Assembly (NCBI RefSeq): GCF_900119365.1 | Contig: NZ_FPJO01000044.1 | Span: 1-33,345, forward strand | Length of the DNA stretch: 33,345 nt | Direction: 5' to 3' | Source of the DNA: Streptomyces atratus | Lineage (GTDB): Bacteria; Actinomycetota; Actinomycetes; Streptomycetales; Streptomycetaceae | Part shown: positions 7,240 through 15,901 of the stretch, one piece after another | Position numbering within the stretch: the stretch's first letter is position 1 | How the letters are laid out: each line of letters opens with the position of its first letter | Program-made: the position numbers and the translations under genes | Notes under the pieces: generated by a model | Told to the model about the DNA's origin: nothing | The model's input: only the letters and a program-made list of their open reading frames with translations | The model's database searches: none

Positions 7240-8490
7240 GTGCTCACAGCAGTCAGCGATGACGGCACTGCGCGAGAAGGCTCCCTGCTGGACGAGATCG
7301 TTCGGGAGGGCGCAAGGCGGATGCTGACCGCCGCTCTGGAAGTAGAAGTCAACACCTATATCGCCGAGTTGGCCCACGAGCGGGACGGGGTGGGGCGGCG
7401 CCTGATGGTCCGCAACGGCTACCACCAGCCCAGGAATGTCACCACCACCGCCGGCGTGATCGAGGTGAAGGCTCCGAGGGTGAACGACAAGCGCGTCGAC
7501 GAGACCACCGGCGAACGCAAGCGGTTCTCCTCGGCGATCCTGCCGCCCTGGTGCCGCAAGTCCCCGAAGATCACCGAGGTGCTGCCGCTGCCTACCTGCA
7601 CGGCCTGCCCTCCGGGGACCTCGTGCCCGCGCTGGAGCAGTTCCTCGGCTCCTCCGCCGGGCTCTCGTCGGCCACCGTCACCCGGCTGACCACCCAGTGG
7701 CAGGCCGACCACGCCACCTTCCAGGAGCGCGACCTGTCCAGCACCGACTACGTCTACGTCTGGGTCGACAGCATCCACCTGCGCATACGCCTGGACGAAG
7801 CCAAGGCCGCCGTCCTGGTCGTCATCGGCGTGCGTGCAGACGGCACCAAGGAACTGATGGCCATGGCCGACGGCTACCGGGAATCGTCCGAGTCGTGGGC
7901 CGGGCTGCTGCGGGACTGCGCGAGACGGGGCATGCGCGCCCCGGTCCTCGCGGTCGGCGACAGCGCACTCGGGTTCTGGAAGGCCCTGCGCGAGGTCTTC
8001 CCCACCCCCCGCGAACAAAGGTGCTGGGTTCACAAGACGGCCAACGTCCTGGACGCCATGCCGAAATCGGCCCAACCCGCGGCAAAGAAGGCGATCCAGG
8101 ACATCTACAACGCCGAGGACCGCGAGCACGCCGAGCGGGCCATTCACCTTCGCCAAGCTCTACGGCGCGAAGTTCCCCAAGGCCGTCAAGAAGATCACCG
8201 ACGACCAGGACGTCCTGCTGGAGTTCTACAACTACCCGGCCGAGCCCTGGATCCACCTGCGGACCACCAACCCCATCGAATCGACCTTCGCCACCGTCCG
8301 GCTCCGCACCAAAGTAACCAAAGGCGCTGGCTCCCGCGCCGCTGGCCTGGCGATGGTGTTCAAGCTCGTCGAGTCCGCCCAGGCCCGCTGGCGGGCCGTC
8401 AACGGCGCCCACCTCGTCCCGCTCGTCCGCGCCGGGGCTCGCTTCGAACGCGGCCAGCTCATAGAGCGCCCCGAGGCGGTGGCGGCATAA
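7240..8490 (+). pseudogene. IS256-family (mutator-type) transposase with two frameshifts
   Basis: Three frames assemble into a roughly 415-residue Transposase_mut protein. Part one (from GTG 7240) has GSLLDEIVREGARRMLTAAL and GYHQPRNVTTTAGVIEVKAP. Part two, from about 7590, has HGLPSGDLVPALEQFLGSSA, the DDE aspartate in YVWVDSIHLRIRL, the second in VLAVGDSALGFWKAL, and REQRCWVHKTANVLDAMP. Part three, from about 8140, has KLYGAKFPKAVKKITDDQDV and TNPIESTFATVRLRTKVTKG with the catalytic glutamate, ending at TAA 8488. Each shift is a one- or two-base indel. A CGGGAGG/CTTCCCG hairpin at about 7151-7172 lies upstream and may block read-in transcription. Terminal repeats could not be paired with confidence. 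Confidence 0.8.
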
Positions 8491-8574
8491 CCGGAGCCCT
8501 CGCTGTTCTGGCTAACGGGCTGCCCGACGTGCGGGAGACAACCCTGGGCCCGCACCCTGTCCAGGCATCTGGGC

Positions 8575-9117
8575 CTACCGCCAATCAGCAAGAATATTGG
8601 TCGCCTGAGGGATATCGCCCACCCGTTCTTGCCCTTGCAGGTTCTTACGCATGGACATCGACGACACTTCGTAGCCGCTGTGGCGATACATTGCGATGGC
8701 CGCCTCGTTGCCTCCGACGACATTCAAGGCAAGCGCTGTCTTGCCCTCGCGAGCGACGAGCTCCTCGGCGGCTGCGAGGATGGCGGATCCGTATCCACGG
8801 CGTCGGAACGGCTCGAAGACGTTGATGTCGTACAGCCACGCGGAGCTAGCGGTGCCCGACGCTTGGCCCGGATCCGGACCGATCCACGCGTTCCCCACCA
8901 CCTCGCCTGATCCGTTCTCCGCCATCACGAGCTGATGACCGGCCGTGTCGGCGCCGTCAGGGAGGAACTTGGCCGTGCCGTGCCTGACCCGTTCTCGCGC
9001 CAGCTCTTCCGGCATGAACTTGCTGAGCACACGAGCCGACTCGGCTTCACGATGCTCAGTCGCCACGTGATACTCCGCCGGCGTCATCTTCCGCAAGGTC
9101 ACCTGCTGCACATCCAT
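8575..9117 (-). CDS. GNAT-family N-acetyltransferase
   Basis: A 180-residue protein beginning MDVQQVTLRKMTPAEY. GNAWIGPDPGQASGTASSAW leads into the core, LYDINVFEPFRRRGYGSAIL contains the acetyl-CoA motif R-R-x-G-Y-G, and LALNVVGGNEAAIAMYRHSG followed by YEVSSMSMRK is the typical motif B with the N-x-x-A-x-x-x-Y helix. The full domain is present and intact. The nearest relatives are generic GNATs of unknown substrate. It lies between the IS256 remnant and a helicase scrap, with only weak ribosome-binding sequence (AAGATGG) before the ATG. Confidence 0.85.
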   Translation of the reverse strand: MDVQQVTLRKMTPAEYHVATEHREAESARVLSKFMPEELARERVRHGTAKFLPDGADTAGHQLVMAENGSGEVVGNAWIGPDPGQASGTASSAWLYDINVFEPFRRRGYGSAILAAAEELVAREGKTALALNVVGGNEAAIAMYRHSGYEVSSMSMRKNLQGQERVGDIPQATNILADWR

Positions 9118-9240
9118 GCCGCCATCTTCAACCGGTCACTTGTAACAGCGCTACTGGTTTCCAAGCCCGATGGCCCTCGCCGTCACCGCCACGCCCAGCC
9201 ACAACACCAACGACTCGACCCACAGGTTTTGACAATTGCT

Positions 9241-9358
9241 CGCTGAGGAGCTTGTGACCGTACGGCTGGGCACCTGGCTCGACAACGTACGGAAGCGTGC
9301 CGACAGGCTCACCGAACAGCGCCGTGCGGACCTCGACGAGCTCGGCACACGCTGGTAG
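9241..9358 (+). pseudogene. Helicase-associated tail, short copy
   Basis: The frame reads AEELVTVRLGTWLDNVRKRA and then DRLTEQRRADLDELGTRW before a TAG. It is the last 38 residues of the same helicase family as at 3850-5131. At the DNA level it is nearly the same as 26361-26478, with roughly ten mismatches over 118 bp ending at the same stop. No start codon or upstream domain is present. Confidence 0.65.
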
Positions 9359-9467
9359 GACGCGGGCGGTAGTCGGGCGGGGGCTATGTGCCTGATCCGA
9401 GGCGGTTGAAGGACGAACAGAACGCAAGCGGGGTGGCCCAACCGGCGCGTCCCAGCACACTATTCGA

Positions 9468-9910
9468 GTGACCTTTCGATTGATGCCCGGCACCGGGCTC
9501 GTCCTCCCAGCGAACGCAGGCGTCCTGCGATTCGGCATGACCGAGCATGCGGCGCAGTGGACGGCGTCAACTCTGGCGGACGTCCGCGCCGGCGGGTGGA
9601 TGTGCGGAGCGCACTGGACCTTCTTCTTCGTTCACTGCGACATCCTGGTCACGGCCTATGCCTGCACGGCTGTGCCAATCAGATCATGGGGCACTTGATC
9701 GTCGAGCGGACCGAGCGCATCCCGGACCGGGCCGCCGACGTTCCGGTCGCCTTCGGCGAATTCGACCTCTTCGGCTACCCCATCCATGAACTGACCGAGG
9801 TCCTCGACCCGTCGGACCGCAAACTCTTACTGTCCGCAGACGTCAACCCTCAGAGCACGCACTACCTGTCCGCCGTACGCCTCGACGCCTGTGAAAGCGA
9901 CCGCCGCTAG
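9468..9910 (+). pseudogene. Hypothetical protein split over two frames
   Basis: From GTG 9468, RLMPGTGLVLPANAGVLRFG and LADVRAGGWMCGAHWTFFFV read as protein up to about 9660. One frame over, ANQIMGHLIVERTERIPDRA and AFGEFDLFGYPIHELTEVLD continue to a TAG at 9908. The joined product of about 147 residues has the strand-rich pattern of small Streptomyces proteins in which a GxWxCG segment is followed by a FxGxDLFGYP segment. I recognise the pattern but not a function. The break is a one-base indel near 9660-9675. Confidence 0.45.
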
Positions 9911-9914
9911 GTCG

Positions 9915-11096
9915 TCAGCTCGGGCTCTGGGTCCGGCGACGGCGCACGATGAAGAGCATGCCCGCGCCCGTGGCCACCGCTGCGGCAGCCGCGCCCGTGA
10001 TCGGCAGCGTCGAGGAGCCGGTTTCTGCCAGGGTGCCGCCGTTCGTCGTGGTCCCGTCGTCGCCGGCCGTCGACAACCCGCCGGCCGAGCCGCCCGAGAC
10101 ATTGGCCGAGCCGCCCGTCGAGCCAGTCGGCTCCCCACCCGTGACGTCCAGCGTGATGTCGGCCTTGTCGTTGGCCTTGTTGGGGTCGAATGGCCGTGCC
10201 TCGGTGCTCAGGGCCACCTGGCCCTTGGCGTTCGCCACCCGCTTGTCGATCTTCAGCTCGAAGGTGTAGGTCTCTTGGCTGCCCTCGTTTAGCGACCGCA
10301 TGCCGCAGACGTACGCCTTACCCTTGGCCTGGCAGAACTGGCCGCGCTTGACGACCGACGTTCCGGCGGGAGGCGTGATCATGACGCTGACGGACCGTTC
10401 CCCCTGTTTCGTCAGGATCCAGGCGGGCCCGGCGTTGATGAACTTCACCTTCATCTTCACCATGTCACCGACGCTTCCCTTCAGCGCGGCACCCGTCACC
10501 CGGTAGTCGGCCGTGTTGACGGAGCTGACGGGCACATTGACAACTCGTGCGGTCCCCTCGCTCCCGGCCTGTCCCTCGACCAGTTTCACCGCCGGCGCGG
10601 TTCCCGCCACCGGCTGGGTGCCGTTCTCGTCCGCTCCGGGATCGACGTCCCAGACATTCACTCGCAGCTCGTCGTTGAGCGCGCGGTCCAGTGCCTCGAC
10701 GCGGAGAGGCCTCTCGGGCGTGTAGACGGTGCCCGGCTCCACCACTTGGTCGAACGCACACACCGCGATCCATCTCTCGGGCATCTCGTCGTAGGACCGG
10801 ACCTGCTGTGTCCGGCAGTTGGAGGGAACCTCCGCGAAGTCGAGTCCTCGGGTGACGCCGTAGGAGACCCACACCTTCTCGGCCGCCCTGGTGCCCTTGT
10901 TCGCCACGGTTGCCGACAGATCGAAGCTGCTCCCAGGTTTCACCCCGTTGACCGGCTCGATGCCTCCAATGACCAACTCGGGTGCGGTTTCATCGCCGAA
11001 GGCGGCAGGAGCCGCAGCCAGTGCGATCAGGCCGGCGGCGCTGAGGGTGGCAGCAACGGCACGGGAGGCGCGACGGTTGTGCGCGGGAATCGGCAT
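9915..11096 (-). CDS. LAETG-type sortase-anchored surface protein
   Basis: A 393-residue secreted wall protein. It has a signal peptide at residues 1 to about 34 (SAAGLIALAAAPAAFGDE), beta-rich DUF11-like segments (SFDLSATVANKGTRAAEKVW; MVKMKVKFINAGPAWI), four cysteines, and a Gly/Ser/Thr-rich linker. Near the C-terminus is LAETG at residues 356-360, then LPITGAAAAAVATGAGMLFI as a membrane helix and RRRR. LAxTG is the substrate motif of class E sortases in high-GC actinobacteria. An AAAGGA ribosome binding site precedes the ATG. No sortase gene is in the window, so a housekeeping SrtE elsewhere would be needed. The gene appears intact; the ligand or role is unknown. Confidence 0.85.
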   Translation of the reverse strand: MPIPAHNRRASRAVAATLSAAGLIALAAAPAAFGDETAPELVIGGIEPVNGVKPGSSFDLSATVANKGTRAAEKVWVSYGVTRGLDFAEVPSNCRTQQVRSYDEMPERWIAVCAFDQVVEPGTVYTPERPLRVEALDRALNDELRVNVWDVDPGADENGTQPVAGTAPAVKLVEGQAGSEGTARVVNVPVSSVNTADYRVTGAALKGSVGDMVKMKVKFINAGPAWILTKQGERSVSVMITPPAGTSVVKRGQFCQAKGKAYVCGMRSLNEGSQETYTFELKIDKRVANAKGQVALSTEARPFDPNKANDKADITLDVTGGEPTGSTGGSANVSGGSAGGLSTAGDDGTTTNGGTLAETGSSTLPITGAAAAAVATGAGMLFIVRRRRTQSPS

Positions 11097-11251
11097 TGGA
11101 AAGATCCTTTGCTGGGACGCGGGAAAACGGGCGGTGTCTTCCAGGAGAAAAGTTTCCGCTCACTAGACTCTTATCGAACTCGAACGGTTGCGTGGCCGGT
11201 GCCTCCTCCGCCTTGCGATCGCATTCACCGGATGCCGTGAGCCCCGGCCCG

Positions 11252-12928
11252 ATGTCGACACCGACCACCAGCGCGAGTCCGGAAGTGCGCTTCCTCCCTT
11301 ACCCGGAGGCGATCGCCGAGGTCACCAGCCTGCTCGCCCCCGGCGACAACCGGCGGCACGCGGGCACGGCCGGAGCGTCGTGCTGGCGAGCGACGCCCCG
11401 CGCGGTGAGCGGTCGCGGTCCGGTACGCGTGCGTCTGTGCAGGTGATGTCGGGGGGCGGCGGGGTGGGTAAGTCGCAGCTGGCCGCTGCCTACGCCCGTG
11501 AAGCGGTCGAAGGCGGAGCCGATCTGGTGGTGTGGACGCGGCGAATGATATCCAGCAGGTTCTGACCGTCTATGCGCAGGCCGCTGCGCTCGTGCAGGTG
11601 CCCGGCCGTACCGGTGGGGACCTGGAAGCGGACGCGCGGGCCTTCGTCAACTGGCTGGCGGTCACCGACCGACGGTGGCTGGTCGTCCTGGACAATGTCA
11701 CCGATCCGGATGCGATCGATCCCTGGTGGCCGGACAGCCAGCGCGGCACCGGCTGGACCCTTGCCACCACCCGCCTCAAAGACCCGCGCCTGACCGGAGG
11801 CGGCCGGGCCCGCATCGATGTCGACGTCTACACCCCGGCCGAGGCAACCGACTACCTCACCGCCCGCCTCACCCACGACCACAAAGCCCACCTGGCCGAC
11901 CACCAGGCCCCGGCCCTCGCCAAGGCACTCGGACACCTGCCGCTGGCGCTGGGACACGCCGCCGCCTACATGCTTCGCGAGAACACCTCCTGCAGCACCT
12001 ACCTGGAACAGTTCACCGACCGCGCCACGCACCTGGACAAGGTTCTGCCGCACTGGGCGGACACCGAACGCTACGGCCGGCAGGTCACCACCACCCTGCT
12101 CCTCGCCCTCGACGCCACCGACCAGGACCCCCACGGACCCCTGGCCCGCGCTGCCCTCCGCGTCGCCGCCTACCTCGACCCCGCCGGACAACCCGCCGCC
12201 CTGTGGGCCACCAACGCCTTCCTCACCTGTCTCACCCACCAGCAGCCCGCCGCCGTCCCAGCCCGACGGAACCTCAGCCTGCGCCGACGGCGCACAAACG
12301 CGGCACGGACCGTCACGGGTGACGAGGAGCCGCAGCGCTGCGGCTCCTCGACCGGTATGGACTGATCACGTACGACAGCGCCACCGGCCACCTCCGCGCG
12401 GTACGTATCCACGCGCTCACCGCCCGGGCCGTACGCGAGACCATCCCTCAGGGCCAGCAGCCGGCGACCGCCGTCACCGCCGCCGATGCCCTCGTCGAGA
12501 TCTGGCCAGACCCCGACCACACACAACGCGAACTGGCCAGCACACTACGCACCAACACGGACTCCCTCACCACCCATGCCGGAGAGTCCCTATGGACGCC
12601 TGACGCCCACCCCGTGCTCTACCGCGCGGGAGCAAGCCTCCTCAATGCTCACCCGCACAGTGCCTCCTCGACGTACTGGGAGCACATGGTCGCCGACTGC
12701 GAGCGGCTGCTGGGCAGCGAACACCCCCACACCCTGACCGCCCGCGCCAGCCTCGCCGCCTTCTACCGGCAGGCCGGACGCACCAACGAAGCCATCGAAA
12801 TCGAAGAACCCGTCCTCACCGAGTACGAGCGACTCCTCGGCAACGAACACCCCGATACTCATTCTGCTCGTGATGTGCTGTCCCGGTGGCGGTCGGCGGG
12901 GGATGGTCTTGGGGAGTCTCCGTTGTAA
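11252..12928 (+). pseudogene. NB-ARC/TPR STAND protein broken by several frameshifts
   Basis: Joined frames give one STAND ATPase. The N-terminus (ATG 11252) has PEVRFLPYPEAIAEVTSLLA. From about 11400 a second frame has the P-loop GGGGVGKSQLAAAYAREAV. From about 11535 a third has AFVNWLAVTDRRWLVVLDNV with Walker B, the sensor LATTRLKD, the winged-helix motif GHLPLALGHAAAYM, and DKVLPHWADTERYGRQVTTT. After about 12250-12340 the frame changes again to AALRLLDRYGLITYD, then TPR-like YWEHMVADCERLLGSEHPHT and LASFYRQAGR-type repeats ending at TAA 12926. Intact homologues act as regulators or defence sensors. At least three or four indels prevent a full product here. A perfect 26-bp palindrome lies inside the last break region. 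Confidence 0.65.
12324..12349. repeat. Perfect 26-bp palindrome inside the broken NB-ARC gene
   Basis: GAGGAGCCGCAGC is followed directly by its exact reverse complement GCTGCGGCTCCTC, with no loop. It coincides with the point where the reading frame changes, so it may have caused a replication slip. Confidence 0.7.
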
Positions 12929-13049
12929 AAGGGGCCCGTTCGGTTCGGCCCACGGGTGGGCAGTTGGCCACGTTGTCGAGTGCGCCGTCTTCGGCGTCGA
13001 TACCCGCGCGCTGTCACGGGACGCGGGTCAGATTGGATAGTCGCAGCAG

Positions 13050-13160
13050 AGGTCAGGGCAGGTGTCTTTTCCTCTGCAAAGAGTGCTCAGGTGGCGGCCC
13101 GCAGAGCGCGGGAGACGAGGAACTGCGCAGAGCCGGCCGAACCGCGGCCGAACCGCACGG
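13050..13160 (+). pseudogene. Helicase-associated domain scrap
   Basis: SAKSAQVAARRARE followed, one frame over, by EELRRAGRTAAEP aligns with AKNARAAARRARENEELRAA of the tail at 4500-4560. Only about 30 residues of homology are visible. It is the fourth trace of this helicase family in the window. Confidence 0.45.
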
Positions 13161-13174
13161 CAGGCGGGGCGACA

Positions 13175-13342
13175 TCAGCCGGCCAGGCCGAGACACGCGA
13201 CCACAAGTGCCCCGCCAGCGATGGCGACCATGAGCGGGGTCGCGAGGGACGGATGCTGGTGTGCGACGTAGAGGAGACCGCCCATCACCAGGAAGGCGAC
13301 GACACCCACGAGGAACAGGGTCAGCGGGGAGTGCGAGGTCAC
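13175..13342 (-). CDS. Small two-helix membrane protein
   Basis: GTG 13342 was chosen because GGAGA lies 6-10 nt upstream; the frame is also open further up. The product is 55 residues: SPLTLFLVGVVAFLVMGGLL forms one membrane helix and LMVAIAGGALVVACLGLAG the second, joined by YVAHQHPSLATP. The function is unknown. Proteins of this look are widespread in Streptomyces. No operon partner is visible. Confidence 0.6.
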   Translation of the reverse strand: MTSHSPLTLFLVGVVAFLVMGGLLYVAHQHPSLATPLMVAIAGGALVVACLGLAG

Positions 13343-13662
13343 GACGGGTCTCCGTTTCGAGGTCGGGTACGAGTACCGCGCGGCACGATCCACCAGGGGC
13401 CTAGCCGGGCAGGCCCGACGCTAGGGGCGGATACAGCGTGGTTCCGGAAATCCGGCTCCCTCAGCCTCAAGAAGAACGACCCAGATCTTCTGTGGAATCA
13501 GCACGGATCTCCACTCAATCTCGCCCGATAAACATGAAAATCCCCTCCGTGCAGAGGAGCAGCGGCGGGCAGATCCGGATGTCTGGTAGCCGGGCGCGGC
13601 GGGGCTCTGGCTCTCGGGGGGCGGCCCGGTACCGGGCCGCCCCCCGCCGTCGTTGACCGGGC
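13343..13662. other. Intergenic stretch between the small membrane protein and the zinc-ribbon remnant
   Basis: There is no convincing gene. A frame ending at 13531 carries a protein-like tail (LKKNDPDLLWNQHGSPLNLA) without recognisable start or family. The stretch ends with the 30-bp palindrome at 13616-13645. Confidence 0.3.
13616..13645. terminator. Perfect 30-bp GC palindrome, probable bidirectional terminator
   Basis: GGGGGGCGGCCCGGT is followed by its exact reverse complement ACCGGGCCGCCCCCC. It is centred on a KpnI-type GGTACC. It lies between genes and could stop transcription in either direction. Confidence 0.65.
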
Positions 13663-14274
13663 ATGAGTCGAAAGAAGCGTCAGAAGCGCCCGCAGACCCG
13701 GATAGGCAAGCGGCTCCGATGCAGCCGATGCCGCTGCTTTGCCCCGAGGGACCTCACGTCCAGGGCCGCCGAGAACTGGAGCGGCAAGTGGGAGAGCGGC
13801 CGACTCGTCTTGGTCTTGTGTCCTGCCTGCCAGACCCCGCTGGAGAACGCGGCGGCCGCGGCAAACGAGGCCGAGCTACGCGTCAAGACCGGCTGGCTTT
13901 GTTCACGAGATTGGTCAGCACTTGCTCACCGGTTCGGGAGGCACCTGACCCCAAGGAGCTATTCGAAATTTTCACGAGTTCTGACCGCGCGCTGTCTGGG
14001 CCGGGTGGAGCACATGCGCGCGCGCGAGTGCCGTGGAGAGGGGAACCTGCGACTGAGGCATCTTCCAACAGAGCCCAGGACCGGGAGTGGAGACGAGCGA
14101 TGGCCACCACGACGGGCGAGGCCCGGGCCGACATGGCACAACCGGCGAGCATCCAGTTGCCGGGCATCGTGCTCGGGGTGGGGATGGGCGGCTTCGTCGA
14201 CGGCATTCTGCTCCACCAGCTCCTGCAGTGGCACCACATGCTCTCCAGCACCAACGAGGACCGCATCGGGGTGA
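13663..14274 (+). pseudogene. Zinc-ribbon-like plasmid-type protein, C-terminus replaced
   Basis: ATG 13663 begins MSRKKRQKRPQTRIGKRLRC. C-x2-C in RCSRCRC, then FAPRDLTSRAAENWSGKWES, then C-x2-C in LCPACQTPLENAAAAANEAE form a small zinc-ribbon-like domain known from short Streptomyces plasmid and ICE proteins. After about residue 78 (13895) the sequence stops resembling the family, and the frame runs on by chance into the DUF2243 gene up to 14274. The real gene is probably cut near 13895. The function is unknown. Confidence 0.4.
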
Positions 14275-14663
14275 AGTACTACAACCCCCACACCGTCTCG
14301 GGCCTGGAGATGAACACCCTCTGGGACGGCATCTTCCACACCGTGTGCTGGCTCGCGGTCCTCCTCGGGCTCGCCATCCTGTACTCGCGGGTGACCCACA
14401 ACCGGCTGCGGGTGTGGAACTCCCGGGTGCTGTGGGGATGGATGCTCGTCGGCTGGGGCCTGTTCAACCTCGTCGAGGGCGTCCTGGACCACCACATCAT
14501 GGGCATCCACCACGTCTACGCCGGAGACGGCCAGGTCTGGTGGGACATCGGCTTCCTCGTCCTGGGCGCCCTGCTGGTCGTCGGCGGCTACCTGCTCCAG
14601 CGCAGTGGCCAGCCCTTCGACCCGGGCGCCACCGCCGAGCGGCACGAGGGCCGGCCCGCCTGA
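14100..14663 (+). CDS. DUF2243 membrane protein
   Basis: A 187-residue integral membrane protein. The start is ATG 14100, preceded by GGGAGTGGAGACG, although the frame is open further upstream. LPGIVLGVGMGGFVDGILLH is the family's first helix with the conserved FVDGI-LHQLLQWHHM. HTVCWLAVLLGLAILYSRVT, GWMLVGWGLFNLVEGVLDHH and GFLVLGALLVVGGYLLQ are three further helices. The many conserved histidines (LLHQLLQWHHM, DHHIMGIHHVY) suggest metal or haem contact, but this is inference. Its stop overlaps the start of CtaG (TGATG), so the two are translationally coupled. Confidence 0.8.
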   Translation: MATTTGEARADMAQPASIQLPGIVLGVGMGGFVDGILLHQLLQWHHMLSSTNEDRIGVKYYNPHTVSGLEMNTLWDGIFHTVCWLAVLLGLAILYSRVTHNRLRVWNSRVLWGWMLVGWGLFNLVEGVLDHHIMGIHHVYAGDGQVWWDIGFLVLGALLVVGGYLLQRSGQPFDPGATAERHEGRPA

Positions 14664-15499
14664 TGGACCACGACATGCCCGCACACGGGCACACCGCGGG
14701 CAGCAGCCTCCTCGGGTGGCTGCTGCCCGCCCTCGTCCTGCTGGCCGCCGCCGGCACCTACCTGCTGCTCGCCCGCCGGGCCCGCCGCCGCAACCCGGCC
14801 CAGGGCTGGAGCCGGTGGCGGACCACCGGCTTCCTGACCGGCACCGCCCTGCTCGGAGTGGCCCTGCTACCGCCCGTGGCCCCGTTCGCGCACGAGGACT
14901 TCCGCGGCCACATGACCCAGCACATGCTCATCGGCATGTACGCGCCCCTCGCGCTCGTCCTCGCGGCCCCCGTCACCCTCCTGCTGCGCACCCTGCCCGC
15001 AGCCCGGGGGCGGCATCTGACGGCCGTACTGCACAGCCCGCCCGCCCGGGTGATCGCCCACCCGGCGGTCGCGCTGGCCCTGTCCACGGGCAGCCTCTCG
15101 GTGCTCTACTTCACCCCTCTCTACAACGCGACCGTGGGCAGCCCGGCCGCGCACTGGATGCTGCACGCGCACTTCCTGCTGTCCGGTTGCCTCTTCGCCT
15201 ACGTCATCGCCGGTCCCGACCCGGCACCCGCCCGTCCCGGCGTGCGCGCCCGGCTGCTCTACCTCGGTATCGCCATCGCGGCGCACGCGGTGATCTCCCA
15301 GCTGATGTACGGCGGCTTCTGGGTCGACATCCACGCCCCCATCTACCAGGTCCAGGGCGGCGCGGAGATCATGTACTACGGCGGCGACATCGCCGAACTG
15401 CTGCTGGCCGCTGCCCTGGTCGCCACCTGGCGCCCCGAGCACCGGCGCGCGGCGCACCGTGAAGCTGTCGTACCCCGCGAGACCACGGCACATGCCTGA
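14663..15499 (+). CDS. ctaG: CtaG-type cytochrome c oxidase assembly membrane protein
   Basis: A 278-residue polytopic protein of the caa3_CtaG family, linked to copper delivery and assembly of cytochrome c oxidase. FAHEDFRGHMTQHMLIGMYA contains the family's signature H-M-x-Q-H-M region, followed by PLALVLAAPVTLLLRTLP, ALSTGSLSVLYFTPLYNATV, HWMLHAHFLLSGCLFAYVIA with paired histidines, and AGPDPAPARP. About six or seven membrane helices are visible. It is coupled by overlapping stop and start to DUF2243, a pairing common in actinobacteria. A third partner is not present. It is intact and ends 126 nt before the HIT remnant. Confidence 0.85.
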   Translation: MDHDMPAHGHTAGSSLLGWLLPALVLLAAAGTYLLLARRARRRNPAQGWSRWRTTGFLTGTALLGVALLPPVAPFAHEDFRGHMTQHMLIGMYAPLALVLAAPVTLLLRTLPAARGRHLTAVLHSPPARVIAHPAVALALSTGSLSVLYFTPLYNATVGSPAAHWMLHAHFLLSGCLFAYVIAGPDPAPARPGVRARLLYLGIAIAAHAVISQLMYGGFWVDIHAPIYQVQGGAEIMYYGGDIAELLLAAALVATWRPEHRRAAHREAVVPRETTAHA

Positions 15500-15628
15500 C
15501 ACCAAGCGGCAGACAGCAGCTTCGCCGAGGCAGCCAGCACCGGCCTCCGCCTCGCGCGATCACGCCTCTACGAGTCGCACCGAAGGTGCTGTCGCTTCTC
15601 GGGTTCTGGCTCAGATTCCGTGATCTGG

Positions 15629-15897
15629 TTACTGAGCGTGCGGGTGCCCATGAAGTTGAGCTCGGAGCGAGTGGGCTATTTGGTCTGCCTGGTCAGCCGT
15701 TACTCGCTCCTGCTCTGGTCGCCGAAGCAGCTCGAAAATGCCCGGCCCACGATGCTCTGGTTGTAGATCTGCCATGCGCGGAACGATATGGAAGTGCACG
15801 TGCGCGAAGCCTTCGGCTTCGGCAAATTGGACGACGTAGGTCTTGGCGCAACCAGTCATGCTCTGAAGAGCCCGGGAGAGCTTGACCTGCCACACTC
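15629..15897 (-). pseudogene. HIT-family hydrolase, C-terminal part, disrupted by IS701
   Basis: On the minus strand, KLSRALQSMTGCAKTYVVQF and AEAEGFAHVHFHIVPRMADL contain the HIT triad (H-V-H-F-H). LQPEHRGPGIFELLRRPEQE completes the family's C-terminus. Family members hydrolyse or transfer nucleoside monophosphates. The IS701 element interrupts it at GVWQVKL. Read across the element, the upstream remainder at 17350-17392 gives only MKRSADEASIAWWPL, so the N-terminal half was already lost before the insertion. Two events are therefore layered here. Confidence 0.65.
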
Positions 15898-15901
15898 CTA
15901 G

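Noticed and set aside
8491..8574. Right terminal repeat of the IS256 element
   Set aside because: No stretch here pairs convincingly with the sequence left of 7240, so the element borders were not called.
13663..14663. One fused protein from the zinc-ribbon frame through DUF2243
   Set aside because: The zinc-ribbon frame differs from the DUF2243 frame; DUF2243 has its own ribosome binding site and ATG at 14100.
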